The position numbers were made by a program, and so were the translations under genes. A DNA stretch of 64,000 nt, taken from contig JAFDZS010000014.1 in NCBI GenBank assembly GCA_018266775.1, positions 1 through 64,000 on the forward strand, given 5' to 3'. The DNA comes from Bacteroidota bacterium. GTDB lineage: Bacteria > Bacteroidota > Bacteroidia > Chitinophagales > Chitinophagaceae. Each line of letters opens with the position of its first letter. Position 1 is the stretch's first letter. Positions 17,419 to 26,474 of the stretch are shown piece after piece. The notes under the pieces are model-generated. The model worked only from the letters and a program-made list of their open reading frames with translations, was not told the origin of the DNA and searched no databases.

Positions 17419-18615
17419 ATGAAAAAAATAATTACTGCCATCATTTTACTTCACAGTATAATATCATTGTCTGCTCAAAACAAATTTGCTGCAGAAAAAT
17501 CCCTGCTTGCCACCATCAATAACAATTTTACCGACGCAGCGGCACAATACAAACTATTAAAGCAGCAATTACCTGAAGGGAAATTCCCCAAAACCTATTT
17601 CCCCACCACAGGAAAATATGAATGGAGCGGTTCCGGTTGGTGGTGCAGCGGGTTTTATCCGGGCACATTGCTGAAGCTGTACACACAAACCAAAGATACC
17701 GTGCTGTATAACGAAGCACAACGCATGCTGCAATTATTAAAGAAAGAACAATACAATACCACCACGCATGATTTAGGGTTTATGATGTATTGCAGTTTCG
17801 GAACGGATAACAGTATACAATCTTCTGCAACAGACCAGCAGATTTTGCTGAACAGCGCCAAATCATTATCCACCAGGTTTAGCCCAACAGTGGGGTGTAT
17901 CAAATCATGGGATGGTAAACCCGGTGAGTATTTGGTAATCATTGATAATATGATGAACCTGGAATTATTATTCTGGGCCACCAAAACAAGTGGTGATTCA
18001 TCGTATTACAAAATTGCGGTGCAGCATGCCAACACCACAATGCAAAATCATTTCCGTAAGGATTATAGTTCTTACCACGTATTAAATTATAATGCCGCAA
18101 CAGGTGCTGTAATAGAAAAGAAAACGGCGCAGGGTTATGCCAATGAATCTGCATGGGCAAGGGGGCAGGCATGGGGTTTGTATGGTTATACAGAAGTATA
18201 CCGGGAAACCAAAGACAAAAAATATTTGGCACAGGCCAATCATATTGCACAATTTATTTTGAAGAACCCTCATCTTCCCGCAGATGGTGTACCGTACTGG
18301 GATTATAATGCACCGGATATTCCGCATGCATTGCGTGATGCATCAGCCGCGGCCATCATGGCATCGGCCTTGCTGGAACTGTGTACGTATGCAGATAAAA
18401 AAAATGCAGCACTATATTTTAAAACCGCGGAAAAAATATTGAAAACATTATCTACGTCAACTTATAAAGCAGCAGCCGGCAGCAACGGAGGGTTTATTCT
18501 GCAGCATGGCGTGGGGCACATGCCCAACAAAACTGAAGTAGATGTGCCATTAACCTACGGTGATTATTATTTTGTGGAGGCGATGATACGCTATAAAAAA
18601 TTAACAGGCAAGTAA
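17419..18615 (+). CDS. GH88 unsaturated glucuronyl hydrolase
   Basis: A 398-residue (alpha/alpha)6-barrel enzyme that removes the 4,5-unsaturated glucuronate left at chain ends by polysaccharide lyases. A signal peptide (to about residue 20, S-L-S-A-Q) sends it to the periplasm. Family landmarks are T-H-D-L-G-F-M-M with Asp118, I-I-D-N-M-M-N-L with Asp176 (the two expected catalytic aspartates), S-A-W-A-R-G-Q-A-W-G-L-Y-G, and the C-terminal E-V-D-V-P-L-T-Y-G-D-Y-Y-F. The gene implies that a lyase acts upstream, possibly the BNR protein. GH105 is a related alternative, but the motifs fit GH88. The start is immediately preceded by a heptamer array. Confidence 0.93.
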   Translation: MKKIITAIILLHSIISLSAQNKFAAEKSLLATINNNFTDAAAQYKLLKQQLPEGKFPKTYFPTTGKYEWSGSGWWCSGFYPGTLLKLYTQTKDTVLYNEAQRMLQLLKKEQYNTTTHDLGFMMYCSFGTDNSIQSSATDQQILLNSAKSLSTRFSPTVGCIKSWDGKPGEYLVIIDNMMNLELLFWATKTSGDSSYYKIAVQHANTTMQNHFRKDYSSYHVLNYNAATGAVIEKKTAQGYANESAWARGQAWGLYGYTEVYRETKDKKYLAQANHIAQFILKNPHLPADGVPYWDYNAPDIPHALRDASAAAIMASALLELCTYADKKNAALYFKTAEKILKTLSTSTYKAAAGSNGGFILQHGVGHMPNKTEVDVPLTYGDYYFVEAMIRYKKLTGK

Positions 18616-18642
18616 ACATATACCTAAACACATTCATCACAC

Positions 18643-20481
18643 ATGACCAGGAATTTCTTATTATTGGTTTTATTTTTCTCTTTTGGCTTTACAGCAAATG
18701 CGCAAAAACCAATGCACAGTTTTGCACTGGGCGATTCTGTTTTTTTACTGGATGGAAAGCCTTTCCAGATGATCTCCGGCGAAATGCATTATCCCCGTGT
18801 ACCGCGTGAAGTATGGCGGCAGCGCATGCAGATGGCAAAAGCAATGGGGCTGAATACGATTGGTACGTATGTATTCTGGAATATACATGAACCTAAAAAA
18901 GATGTATTTGATTTCTCCGGCAATAATGACATTGCTGCATTTGTAAAAATGGCGCAGGAAGAAGGGTTGTGGGTGGTGCTGCGTCCCAGCCCGTATGTAT
19001 GTGCTGAGTGGGAGTTTGGCGGTTACCCGTGGTGGTTACAAAATGAAAAGGGGTTGATTGTACGCAGTACAGAACCGCAATATTTGGCAGAGTATAAAAA
19101 ATACATCAATGCGCTGGGAAAAATACTGGCACCGTTACAAATTAACCACGGCGGAAATATACTCATGGTGCAGGTGGAAAATGAATACGGCAGTTACGGC
19201 AGTGATAAAAACTATCTCAACATCAACCGCAAAATGTTTATTGATGCAGGTTTTGACGGATTACTCTACACCTGCGATCCGGTGCATGACGTAAAGAATG
19301 GCCACCTGGATGGTTTGTTGCCCGCGGTCAACGGCAGTGATAAGCCATCACAAATAAAATCGCTGGTGCAAAATAATCACGATGGCAAAGGGCCATATTA
19401 CGTAGCAGAATGGTACCCAGCCTGGTTCGACTGGTGGGGAACAAAACATCATACCGTTCCTGCTGAAAAATATACACCGGGTTTGGATAGTGTTCTCTCA
19501 GCAGGCATTTCTATCAATATGTACATGTTTCATGGTGGCACCACGAGAGGGTTTATGAATGGCGCCAACTACAACGATAAAAATCCTTATGAACCACAGA
19601 TCAGCAGTTACGATTACGAAGCACCGTTAGATGAGGCAGGAAACGCCACACCCAAATTCATGGCATTCAGAAAAGTGATAGAAAAACATTTACCGGCAGG
19701 AACGGTTTTGCCTGAAGTACCGGCACCACGGCCTTCGATGGCCTTGCCCGGTATTACCTTCAGTAAAAGCTGTAACATCAACGCCGTACTGCCTAAGCCA
19801 GTTAATAATGCCACACCGCTTACATTCGAAGCATTACAGCAGGCTTATGGTTTTGTGTTATACAGAACAACAGTAAAAAATGCACCTGATGGAATAAAAG
19901 CATTAATGATAAAAGACCTGCGTGACTATGCCATCGTTTTCATTGACGGCAAACGTGCCGGTGTGCTGGACAGAAGGTTGAAACAGGAAAGTGTTGATGT
20001 GCCGTCTCATTCGGGAACAATGGTGATAGATATACTGGTGGAAAATCTTGGCCGCATCAACTTTGGTCCTTATTTATTAAAGAATACAAAAGGCATAACA
20101 GAAAAAGTGTTGCTGGATGGTAAAGAACTGAAAGGTTGGAGTATGTATGCACTGCCGTTTGATGATATTTCAAAAATAAAAGTGATTGATACAAAATTAA
20201 TGGAAGGCCAACCGGTCATTCATTCCGGAACATTCAGTTTAACCAAAACAGCCGATACTTATCTGGATATGACCACATGGGGAAAAGGTGTGGTATGGAT
20301 CAACGGCCATAACCTTGGCCGCTACTGGAGTATTGGTCCGCAACAAACCATTTATGTACCGGCAGAATGGTTGAAGACAGGAACAAATACCATACAGGTG
20401 CTGGAACTGATCAAGCCGGAACAAAGTATTTTGCACAGCAGTGATCAACCCATACTGAGCCATTTACAGGCGGAAAAATAA
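18643..20481 (+). CDS. GH35 beta-galactosidase
   Basis: A 612-residue secreted exo-beta-galactosidase with a signal peptide to about residue 21. The TIM barrel begins with S-G-E-M-H-Y-P-R-V-P and has Y-V-F-W-N-I-H-E-P, R-P-S-P-Y-V-C-A-E-W-E-F-G-G, the acid/base in Q-V-E-N-E-Y-G-S-Y (Glu181) and the nucleophile in V-A-E-W-Y-P-A-W (Glu256). C-terminal beta-domains include W-I-N-G-H-N-L-G-R-Y-W, typical of GH35. It lies 27 bp after GH88 and 6 bp before the DUF2264 gene, so these are one operon. It would remove terminal galactose from the oligosaccharides. Confidence 0.95.
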   Translation: MTRNFLLLVLFFSFGFTANAQKPMHSFALGDSVFLLDGKPFQMISGEMHYPRVPREVWRQRMQMAKAMGLNTIGTYVFWNIHEPKKDVFDFSGNNDIAAFVKMAQEEGLWVVLRPSPYVCAEWEFGGYPWWLQNEKGLIVRSTEPQYLAEYKKYINALGKILAPLQINHGGNILMVQVENEYGSYGSDKNYLNINRKMFIDAGFDGLLYTCDPVHDVKNGHLDGLLPAVNGSDKPSQIKSLVQNNHDGKGPYYVAEWYPAWFDWWGTKHHTVPAEKYTPGLDSVLSAGISINMYMFHGGTTRGFMNGANYNDKNPYEPQISSYDYEAPLDEAGNATPKFMAFRKVIEKHLPAGTVLPEVPAPRPSMALPGITFSKSCNINAVLPKPVNNATPLTFEALQQAYGFVLYRTTVKNAPDGIKALMIKDLRDYAIVFIDGKRAGVLDRRLKQESVDVPSHSGTMVIDILVENLGRINFGPYLLKNTKGITEKVLLDGKELKGWSMYALPFDDISKIKVIDTKLMEGQPVIHSGTFSLTKTADTYLDMTTWGKGVVWINGHNLGRYWSIGPQQTIYVPAEWLKTGTNTIQVLELIKPEQSILHSSDQPILSHLQAEK

Positions 20482-20487
20482 AGGGCA

Positions 20488-21708
20488 ATGAAAATCAAAA
20501 CATATTTAGTAACAGTACTGCTTGCAGCAGTCAGTATTGTTGGGGCACAAAACAAAACGGCATCCACAAGGCAGCAATGGCTTGGCTATATGGATAAAAT
20601 TGCAAGGCCGGTGCTCAGCAATCTTGCCAACGATGCATTAAAACAAAACATGCCATTGGTATTATCTCCACATGTAGACAATAAAGAAGTGCGCAGCAAA
20701 GTGGCTTACCTGGAAGCATTTGCAAGAACATTATCTGGCATTGCACCGTGGCTGCAGCAGGAAGAAGGTGACGCCGCAGAAATAAAACTACGTAATGAAT
20801 ACCGGCAGTGGTCAGTAAAAGCATTGCAGCATGCCACTGATCCGTCAGCAAAAGATTATATGCAGTGGAATGGTGGGCAACCATTGGTGGATGCATCATT
20901 TCTTGCACTGGCGTTGGTGCGCTGCCCCTGGTTGTGGGAGCATGCAGATACTGCCACACAACACCATATTCAAACTGCTTTTTTACAAACCCGCAATACC
21001 ATACCGGTGTACAGCAACTGGTTATTGTTTACGGCTATGATTGAAACTTTTTTCTGCCAGTATCATTTGCCTTATGATAAAGTGCGGATTGATTTTGCAG
21101 TAAAAGAGTTTTCCAATCATTGGTATACAGGCGATGGTTTATTCGCTGATGGCAATAATTTTCACGTGGATAATTATAACAGTTACGTAATACAGCCTTA
21201 CCTGCAAACCATACTTTCAGTAATCAATGCAAAAGACAGTACGTACAAAACCTTTGCACCCAAACTGGATAAGATCAACAAACGGTATGCAGTGATACAG
21301 GAAAGAATGATCAATGCAGATGGCAGCTTTCCTGTAACCGGACGTTCAATTTGTTATCGTGGTGGTGCATTTCAGCATTTGGCCAATATGGCTTTGCAAC
21401 ATGCGTTGCCTGCAGATTTACCGCCTGCTCAAATCCGTTGTGCATTAACCGCAGTAATGAAGAAAACAATAGACGCACCCAATACATTCAATGAAAAAGG
21501 CTGGCTGAATATTGGATTGTATGGATCGCAACCAGGTTTGGCAGAAGGGTACATCAACACCGGAAGTGTGTATTTGTGCACCGCCATTTTTTTGCCCTTA
21601 GGTTTATCACCTTTGGATGATTTTTGGACAAAACCCGATGTTCCCTGGACAGCAGTAAAAATCTGGAGCGGACAGGACGTGCCGGCAGATCATGCGCTGG
21701 AGTGGTGA
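20488..21708 (+). CDS. DUF2264 protein (possible GH154-like beta-glucuronidase)
   Basis: A 406-residue protein with a signal peptide to about residue 20 and the (alpha/alpha)6-type pattern of DUF2264. Visible motifs are R-Q-Q-W-L-G-Y-M-D-K-I-A near the start, Y-L-E-A-F-A-R-T-L-S-G-I-A-P-W-L, Y-S-N-W-L-L-F, G-D-G-L-F-A-D-G-N-N-F-H-V-D-N-Y-N-S-Y and R-S-I-C-Y-R. The D-G...F-H-x-D-x-Y-N-S-Y stretch is the most conserved in the family and is a plausible active site. I recall that some DUF2264 members are classed as exo-beta-glucuronidases (GH154), which would fit the other glucuronate-processing genes here, but this needs checking. It is in an operon with GH35. Confidence 0.82.
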   Translation: MKIKTYLVTVLLAAVSIVGAQNKTASTRQQWLGYMDKIARPVLSNLANDALKQNMPLVLSPHVDNKEVRSKVAYLEAFARTLSGIAPWLQQEEGDAAEIKLRNEYRQWSVKALQHATDPSAKDYMQWNGGQPLVDASFLALALVRCPWLWEHADTATQHHIQTAFLQTRNTIPVYSNWLLFTAMIETFFCQYHLPYDKVRIDFAVKEFSNHWYTGDGLFADGNNFHVDNYNSYVIQPYLQTILSVINAKDSTYKTFAPKLDKINKRYAVIQERMINADGSFPVTGRSICYRGGAFQHLANMALQHALPADLPPAQIRCALTAVMKKTIDAPNTFNEKGWLNIGLYGSQPGLAEGYINTGSVYLCTAIFLPLGLSPLDDFWTKPDVPWTAVKIWSGQDVPADHALEW

Positions 21709-21714
21709 ATGTGC

Positions 21715-21770
21715 TGTCGTCCGTCGTCCATTAACCGTCGTCTGTTGTCTGTCGTCCCTCATCCATTAGC
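21715..21770. repeat. Eight tandem heptamers (yGTCGTC type)
   Basis: Directly after the DUF2264 stop codon are eight 7-bp units: TGTCGTC, CGTCGTC, CATTAAC, CGTCGTC, TGTTGTC, TGTCGTC, CCTCATC, CATTAGC. The unit sequence is unrelated to the other arrays but the period is the same. Confidence 0.85.
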
Positions 21771-21792
21771 TTGCGTAAATAATAATCTCTAA

Positions 21793-21834
21793 ATAATCAA
21801 TAATCAATAATCAATATTCAATGTTCAATAAACA
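21793..21834. repeat. ATAATCA heptamer array running through the GH2 start codon
   Basis: The units are ATAATCA three times, ATATTCA, then ATGTTCA and ATAAACA. The fifth unit contains the ATG at 21821 of the GH2 gene, so the reading frame begins inside the array. There is no other purine-rich ribosome-binding site between the array and the start. Confidence 0.88.
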
Positions 21835-23659
21835 ACTCTTGCCTGCAATTTTAATCTTGTGTGTTACAACTGCCGGTGCGCAGGATATACTAACAAATGT
21901 AATGGGAAGAAAAATAACCTCACTCAATGGTAAATGGCATTATATAGTTGACCAGTACGAAACCGGTTTTTATGATTACCGTTTTAAAGAAAGGAACCCA
22001 TCTGACCCCGAAGCCTACTGGAACAATCCGGTACAAAAAGACCGTTCAGACAGAAAAGAACATGGTTACAATGATAAGTATTCCATTAAAGTGCCGGGGG
22101 ACTGGAATTCGCAGGATGCCAAATTTGTATATTATGAAGGCACACTGTGGTATCAACGCACATTCGACTATCAGAAACAACAAAAAGACAATCACCTCTT
22201 CATTTATTTTGGTGCGGTAAATTATAAAGCAGATGTGTATCTCAACGGAAAAAAATTAGGCGCACATAAAGGCGGCTTCACACCATTCCAGTTTGAAATA
22301 CCAGACAGTATATTACAACCCAAAGCTAATTTCTTAGTAGTAAAGGCAGATAATAAACGTTATGCAGATGAAGTGCCCACATTGAATACAGACTGGTGGA
22401 ATTATGGTGGCATCACAAGAGATGTATTGCTGGTGGAAGAACCGCCTGTATTTATAAAAGCGTATACCATACAACTGCATCCACCTGCAGCAGGTGAAGC
22501 ATTTGATGCCAATAATATGATCATTGAAGGTTCAGTGCAGCTCAGTCAATCCACAACACAAAAAGTTACTGTAACTATTCCTGAAATACAATGGCATTAT
22601 GATGCTGTACCTGATGGAAATACAGTACATTTTTCTTTTCCTGTAAAAAACTTACAGCTATGGTCACCCGAAAAACCAAAACTGTATGCAGTAACTGTGG
22701 CAACCGGAACTGAACAAATAAAAGACAACATTGGTTTTCGCACCATACAGGTAATAGGCCAGAAAATAGTACTGAATGGTAAACCGGTATTTTTAAGAGG
22801 CATTTCCATACATGAAGAAATGGCACCTGAAATAAGAAGGGCCGTGAATAGTGCTGATGCAAAAAAATTATTGGGCTGGGCAAAAGAACTGCATTGCAAT
22901 ATGTTGCGGCTGGCGCATTATCCGCATAATGAATACATGACCCGGATGGCGGATTCATTGGGTTTATTGGTATGGTCTGAAATACCGGTGTACTGGACCA
23001 TTCAGTTTTCCAATCCTGAAGTATTGGTAAAAGCCAAACAACAATTGGCTGATATGATTGCAAGAGATAAAAACCGTGCGTCCATCATCATCTGGTCGGT
23101 GGGTAATGAAACGCCATTGAGTGAACCACGCCTTAAATTTATGAGCGATCTTGCACAAACCGCAAAGCGTACCGACAGTACAAGATTGATATCTGCCGCA
23201 CTGGAAGTACATTACAATAAAGATATGAACACAATTGATGACCAGTTGGGAAACTACACCGATATTGTAGCTGTAAATGAATACCTCGGCTGGTATGGCG
23301 GTTTGCCCGATAACTGCCGCACTGCCCAATGGAAAACGGTATTTAATAAACCTTTATTCTTTAGTGAAACAGGAGCAGGCGCCAAAGGTGGTTTTCATGC
23401 TGATTCACTCACACGGTTCAGCGAAGAATACCAGGCATGGTACTTTAAAGAAACGATAGCGATGATGAAACGCATGCCATCCAATTACACCGGTCTTTCG
23501 CCCTGGTTGCTGGTTGACTTCCGCTCGCCGCGAAGAAATAATCCTGTGTACCAGGAAGGCTGGAACCGGAAGGGTTTGATTGATCAAAGCGGGAAAAAGA
23601 AAAAAGCCTTTTATGTGCTGCGTGATTATTATGAAGCAATGGAAAAGAAAGCATTCTGA
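21821..23659 (+). CDS. GH2 beta-glucuronidase
   Basis: A 612-residue secreted enzyme (signal to about residue 20, T-A-G-A-Q). The sugar-binding domain (about 30-205, with L-N-G-K-K-L-G-A-H-K-G-G-F-T-P-F), Ig-like domain (about 210-305) and TIM barrel (about 306-612) follow in GH2 order. Catalytic residues are Glu430 in S-V-G-N-E-T (acid/base) and Glu516 in F-S-E-T-G-A (nucleophile). N-R-K at 582-584 matches the N-x-K carboxylate-recognition motif that distinguishes beta-glucuronidases from beta-galactosidases. It would remove beta-linked glucuronate in the periplasm. The start codon lies within a heptamer repeat. Confidence 0.93.
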   Translation: MFNKQLLPAILILCVTTAGAQDILTNVMGRKITSLNGKWHYIVDQYETGFYDYRFKERNPSDPEAYWNNPVQKDRSDRKEHGYNDKYSIKVPGDWNSQDAKFVYYEGTLWYQRTFDYQKQQKDNHLFIYFGAVNYKADVYLNGKKLGAHKGGFTPFQFEIPDSILQPKANFLVVKADNKRYADEVPTLNTDWWNYGGITRDVLLVEEPPVFIKAYTIQLHPPAAGEAFDANNMIIEGSVQLSQSTTQKVTVTIPEIQWHYDAVPDGNTVHFSFPVKNLQLWSPEKPKLYAVTVATGTEQIKDNIGFRTIQVIGQKIVLNGKPVFLRGISIHEEMAPEIRRAVNSADAKKLLGWAKELHCNMLRLAHYPHNEYMTRMADSLGLLVWSEIPVYWTIQFSNPEVLVKAKQQLADMIARDKNRASIIIWSVGNETPLSEPRLKFMSDLAQTAKRTDSTRLISAALEVHYNKDMNTIDDQLGNYTDIVAVNEYLGWYGGLPDNCRTAQWKTVFNKPLFFSETGAGAKGGFHADSLTRFSEEYQAWYFKETIAMMKRMPSNYTGLSPWLLVDFRSPRRNNPVYQEGWNRKGLIDQSGKKKKAFYVLRDYYEAMEKKAF

Positions 23660-23693
23660 AATTTTTATAATAATGGTACCGAAAATAGCGGAG

Positions 23694-24626
23694 ATGAAAT
23701 ATAAACAATGGGCACTGCTTTTTTTGCTCCTCACAAATGTAATGCTGCTGCATGCACAAAAAGATTCCGCTTTTGTGTTTTGCTATTTCAATAATAATGG
23801 AAAAGATGGGTTGCACCTGGCTTACAGTAATGATGGTTTGCATTGGACCGCATTAAACCACGACAGTTCAGTGTTAAAACCCACCGTAGCCAATGATAAA
23901 CTGATGAGAGACCCGTGCATCATCCGCGGTGCAGATAACCAATTCCACATGGTGTGGACGGTGAGCTGGAACGACAAAGGCATTGGATATGCCAGCAGCA
24001 AGGACCTGATTCACTGGAGCGATCAGCAATTTATTCCTGTAATGGCAAAAGAAGACAGCGCAAGAAATTGCTGGGCGCCTGAAATTACTTTTGATAAAAG
24101 GAAGAAACGGTACATGATCTACTGGGCAACCACCATTGCAGGTAAATACCCCGTTGATCCGAAAGTGGAAAATGGATATAATCACAGGTTATATTATGTG
24201 ACCACAAAAGATTTTGTTCACTATAGCAAAACAAAACTGTTGTACGATAAAGGGTTTAATGTAATTGACGCCACCATTGTTCCCAACGGTAAACAGTACC
24301 TGATGTTTTTAAAAGATGAAACCCGCAATCCGCCGCAAAAAAATATCCGCATTGCCACGAGTAAAAAATTGACACATGGATTTACTGTTCCCTCTTCTCC
24401 CATAACAGGAAAATATTGGGCCGAAGGGCCAACAACATTATACCATAACGGAACATGGATCGTTTATTTTGACAAATACACCGAGCATAAATACGGTGCG
24501 GTACAATCCACTGATTTAAAAACCTGGACGGATATTTCTGACACCATCAGTTTACCCAAAGGCATTCGCCACGGCAGTATTTTTAAAGTAACAGAAGAAG
24601 AGTTGCAGCGGCTGCTGCAATTGTGA
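23694..24626 (+). CDS. GH43-like five-bladed propeller glycosidase
   Basis: A secreted protein of about 310 residues, with the start placed at the Met beginning M-K-Y-K-Q-W because it gives a proper signal peptide ending in L-H-A-Q; the frame runs further upstream, overlapping the GH2 end. Five-bladed propeller motifs of the GH43 type are present: L-A-Y-S-N-D-G-L-H-W, M-R-D-P-C-I-I-R-G (conserved Asp), C-W-A-P-E-I-T-F-D, N-V-I-D-A-T-I, and A-E-G-P-T-T-L with the probable general acid Glu. Substrate could be alpha-L-arabinofuranosyl or beta-galactosyl units. It is the last gene of the locus, closely following GH2, and ends two bases before the 154-bp repeat array. Confidence 0.85.
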   Translation: MKYKQWALLFLLLTNVMLLHAQKDSAFVFCYFNNNGKDGLHLAYSNDGLHWTALNHDSSVLKPTVANDKLMRDPCIIRGADNQFHMVWTVSWNDKGIGYASSKDLIHWSDQQFIPVMAKEDSARNCWAPEITFDKRKKRYMIYWATTIAGKYPVDPKVENGYNHRLYYVTTKDFVHYSKTKLLYDKGFNVIDATIVPNGKQYLMFLKDETRNPPQKNIRIATSKKLTHGFTVPSSPITGKYWAEGPTTLYHNGTWIVYFDKYTEHKYGAVQSTDLKTWTDISDTISLPKGIRHGSIFKVTEEELQRLLQL

Positions 24627-24627
24627 A

Positions 24628-25296
24628 CGCTTCTGAAGAAGTCAACCTGCAGGGTTGCCTTCTTTCCAAAAAATCTTTTCAATAATAAGATTTGAATAGT
24701 TGTATTGAAAGAAGGCAACTTTGCCTGCAAATGTTTTTTTGAAAAGAAAAGTATTATGGCAAAGTTGACTTCTTGTCGAAGGCGCTTCTGAAGAAGTCAA
24801 GCTGCAGGGTTGCCTTCTTTCCAAAAAATCTTTTCAATAATAAGATTTGAATAGTTGCATTGAAAGAAGGCAACTTTGCCTGTCAGGGTTTTTTGACAAG
24901 AAAAATATTATGGCAAAGTAGACTTCTTGTCGAAAATACTTCTGAAGAAGTCAACCTGCAGGGTTGCCTTCTTTACAAAAGATCTTTTCAATAATAATGC
25001 TTGAACAGCTGTATTGAAAGAAGGCAACTTTGCCTGCCAGTGTTTTTTTACAAGAAAAGTATTATGCAAAGTTGACTTCTTGTCGAAAATACTTCCGAAG
25101 AAGTCAACCTGCAGGGTTGCCTTCTTTACAAAAGATCTTTTCAATAATAATGCTTGAACAGTTGTATTGAAAGAAGGCAACTTTGCCTGCAAATGTTTTT
25201 TGAAAAGAAAAGTATTATGGCAAAGTAGACTTCTTGTTGAGGATGCTTCTAGATAAGTCAACCTGCAAGGTTGCCTTCTTTATTAAAATATCAAAA
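24628..25296. repeat. Tandem array of about 154-bp palindromic units, 4 full and 1 partial
   Basis: Units start at 24628, 24783, 24937, 25090 and 25244, giving lengths of 155, 154, 153 and 154 bp; the fifth stops after about 50 bp. Each unit carries nested inverted repeats: GAAGAAGTCAAC near its start pairs with GTTGACTTCTTG (or GTAGACTTC) at its end, and GGTTGCCTTCTTT pairs with AAAGAAGGCAAC in the middle. Each unit can thus fold into a long hairpin on either strand. Minus-strand frames through the array give a repeated peptide, but unit lengths are not multiples of three, so this is not coding. It separates the glycan locus from the convergent MFS gene. Confidence 0.95.
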
Positions 25297-25301
25297 AATG
25301 T

Positions 25302-26471
25302 TTACTGTATTTCTTTTACGCGGCTCACTAAAAAACTTACGCCTAAACCTAAAAAGGCAATCGTCATAAATGAATATTGTAACCCTGCAGCCTGTGCAAC
25401 ATAACCAATAAAGGGAGGCCCTAAAACAAAACCTAAAAATCCAATACTGCTCACTGTTGCAATAGCCATGCCTTTACTTACTTTTAAATCAGCTTTACCA
25501 ACAGTACTGTATAACATCGGCACAATGGTGCTTACGCCTAAGCCCACCATCAAAAACCCAATGGATGCACTTACTAAATACGGTAAGGCAACCGCAATCA
25601 GCATACCGCTGAAAATAGTGACGCCACTTACCTGTACTAATTTTCTTCTGCTGAAATGTTCACCGAGTTTATGGCTGAGGAAACGGCCAGTGGCCATCGT
25701 GGCCATAAAAAAAACATAACCCAGCGTTACCAGCGGGCCATTTACTTTTACCACCTGTTTAAAATAAACGCCGCTCCAGTCGAACATACAACCCTCGCAG
25801 CTTAAACAGCAAAAACCAATAATGCCCAGTTGCAATAATAATCCCGCTGGTTTTTGAAATCCTTTAAATGAAGTGGCCGATTTACTAACCGGTGTATGTA
25901 ATAAATAAGGGACGAAAATAAACGACAGCAGTATTACAAATGCAGCAACAATACAAAAATGAATGTACGGAATAACATGCCAGTTAACCATACCCAAACC
26001 CGTTAACGCACCGGTAACACCGGCAGAACTCCACACACCATGAAAGCTGGCCATAATGGGGCGGCTAAACAAAGCTTCAGCATTTACGCCCTGTGTATTC
26101 ACTGATATATTACACATGTTACCAAATACGCCAAAAATAAAAAGGCATACTGCCAGTTGCCACGGCGCTTTCACCAAACCAATGCAGGTAAGTGTAAGGG
26201 CATATCCAATAATGGCAAAACGCAAAATATTTTTGCTGCCAAAGCGGGTAACGGCACGGCCGCTGAATGGCATGGTAACCAATTGGCCAATGGGCAGCCC
26301 AAGTAGAATAGTACCCAAAGCGGCTTCGCTTAAATGCAAAGCTGATTTGATATCAGGAATACGGCTTGCCCAACTGGCAAAACATACACCCTGGCAAAAA
26401 AAGAACATGGAGACTGCAAGACGAACCTGCAGTTTACTGTGGTGAGCCGGTATGACAACGGTGGAACTCAA
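25302..26471 (-). CDS. MFS transporter
   Basis: An inner-membrane major facilitator with about 12 membrane spans, similar in pattern to YbjJ-type sugar or drug transporters (A-S-W-A-S-R-I-P-D-I-K near the N-terminus, then G-L-P-I-G-Q and the loop G-R-A-V-T-R-F-G-S). The frame is open back to an ATG at 26531, but a -7 promoter element and a palindrome lie inside that extension and the extra residues are not hydrophobic or family-like. I therefore place the start at the TTG at 26471 (ATG at 26408 is the other option). Substrate is unknown; nearness to the glycan locus allows a monosaccharide. It is convergent with the locus across the repeat array. Confidence 0.8.
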   Translation of the reverse strand: MSSTVVIPAHHSKLQVRLAVSMFFFCQGVCFASWASRIPDIKSALHLSEAALGTILLGLPIGQLVTMPFSGRAVTRFGSKNILRFAIIGYALTLTCIGLVKAPWQLAVCLFIFGVFGNMCNISVNTQGVNAEALFSRPIMASFHGVWSSAGVTGALTGLGMVNWHVIPYIHFCIVAAFVILLSFIFVPYLLHTPVSKSATSFKGFQKPAGLLLQLGIIGFCCLSCEGCMFDWSGVYFKQVVKVNGPLVTLGYVFFMATMATGRFLSHKLGEHFSRRKLVQVSGVTIFSGMLIAVALPYLVSASIGFLMVGLGVSTIVPMLYSTVGKADLKVSKGMAIATVSSIGFLGFVLGPPFIGYVAQAAGLQYSFMTIAFLGLGVSFLVSRVKEIQ

Positions 26472-26474
26472 TAC

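Noticed and set aside
24464-25261. Minus-strand frames with a repeated peptide in the 154-bp array
   Set aside because: Unit lengths are not multiples of three, frames differ between units, and the palindromes explain the conservation.
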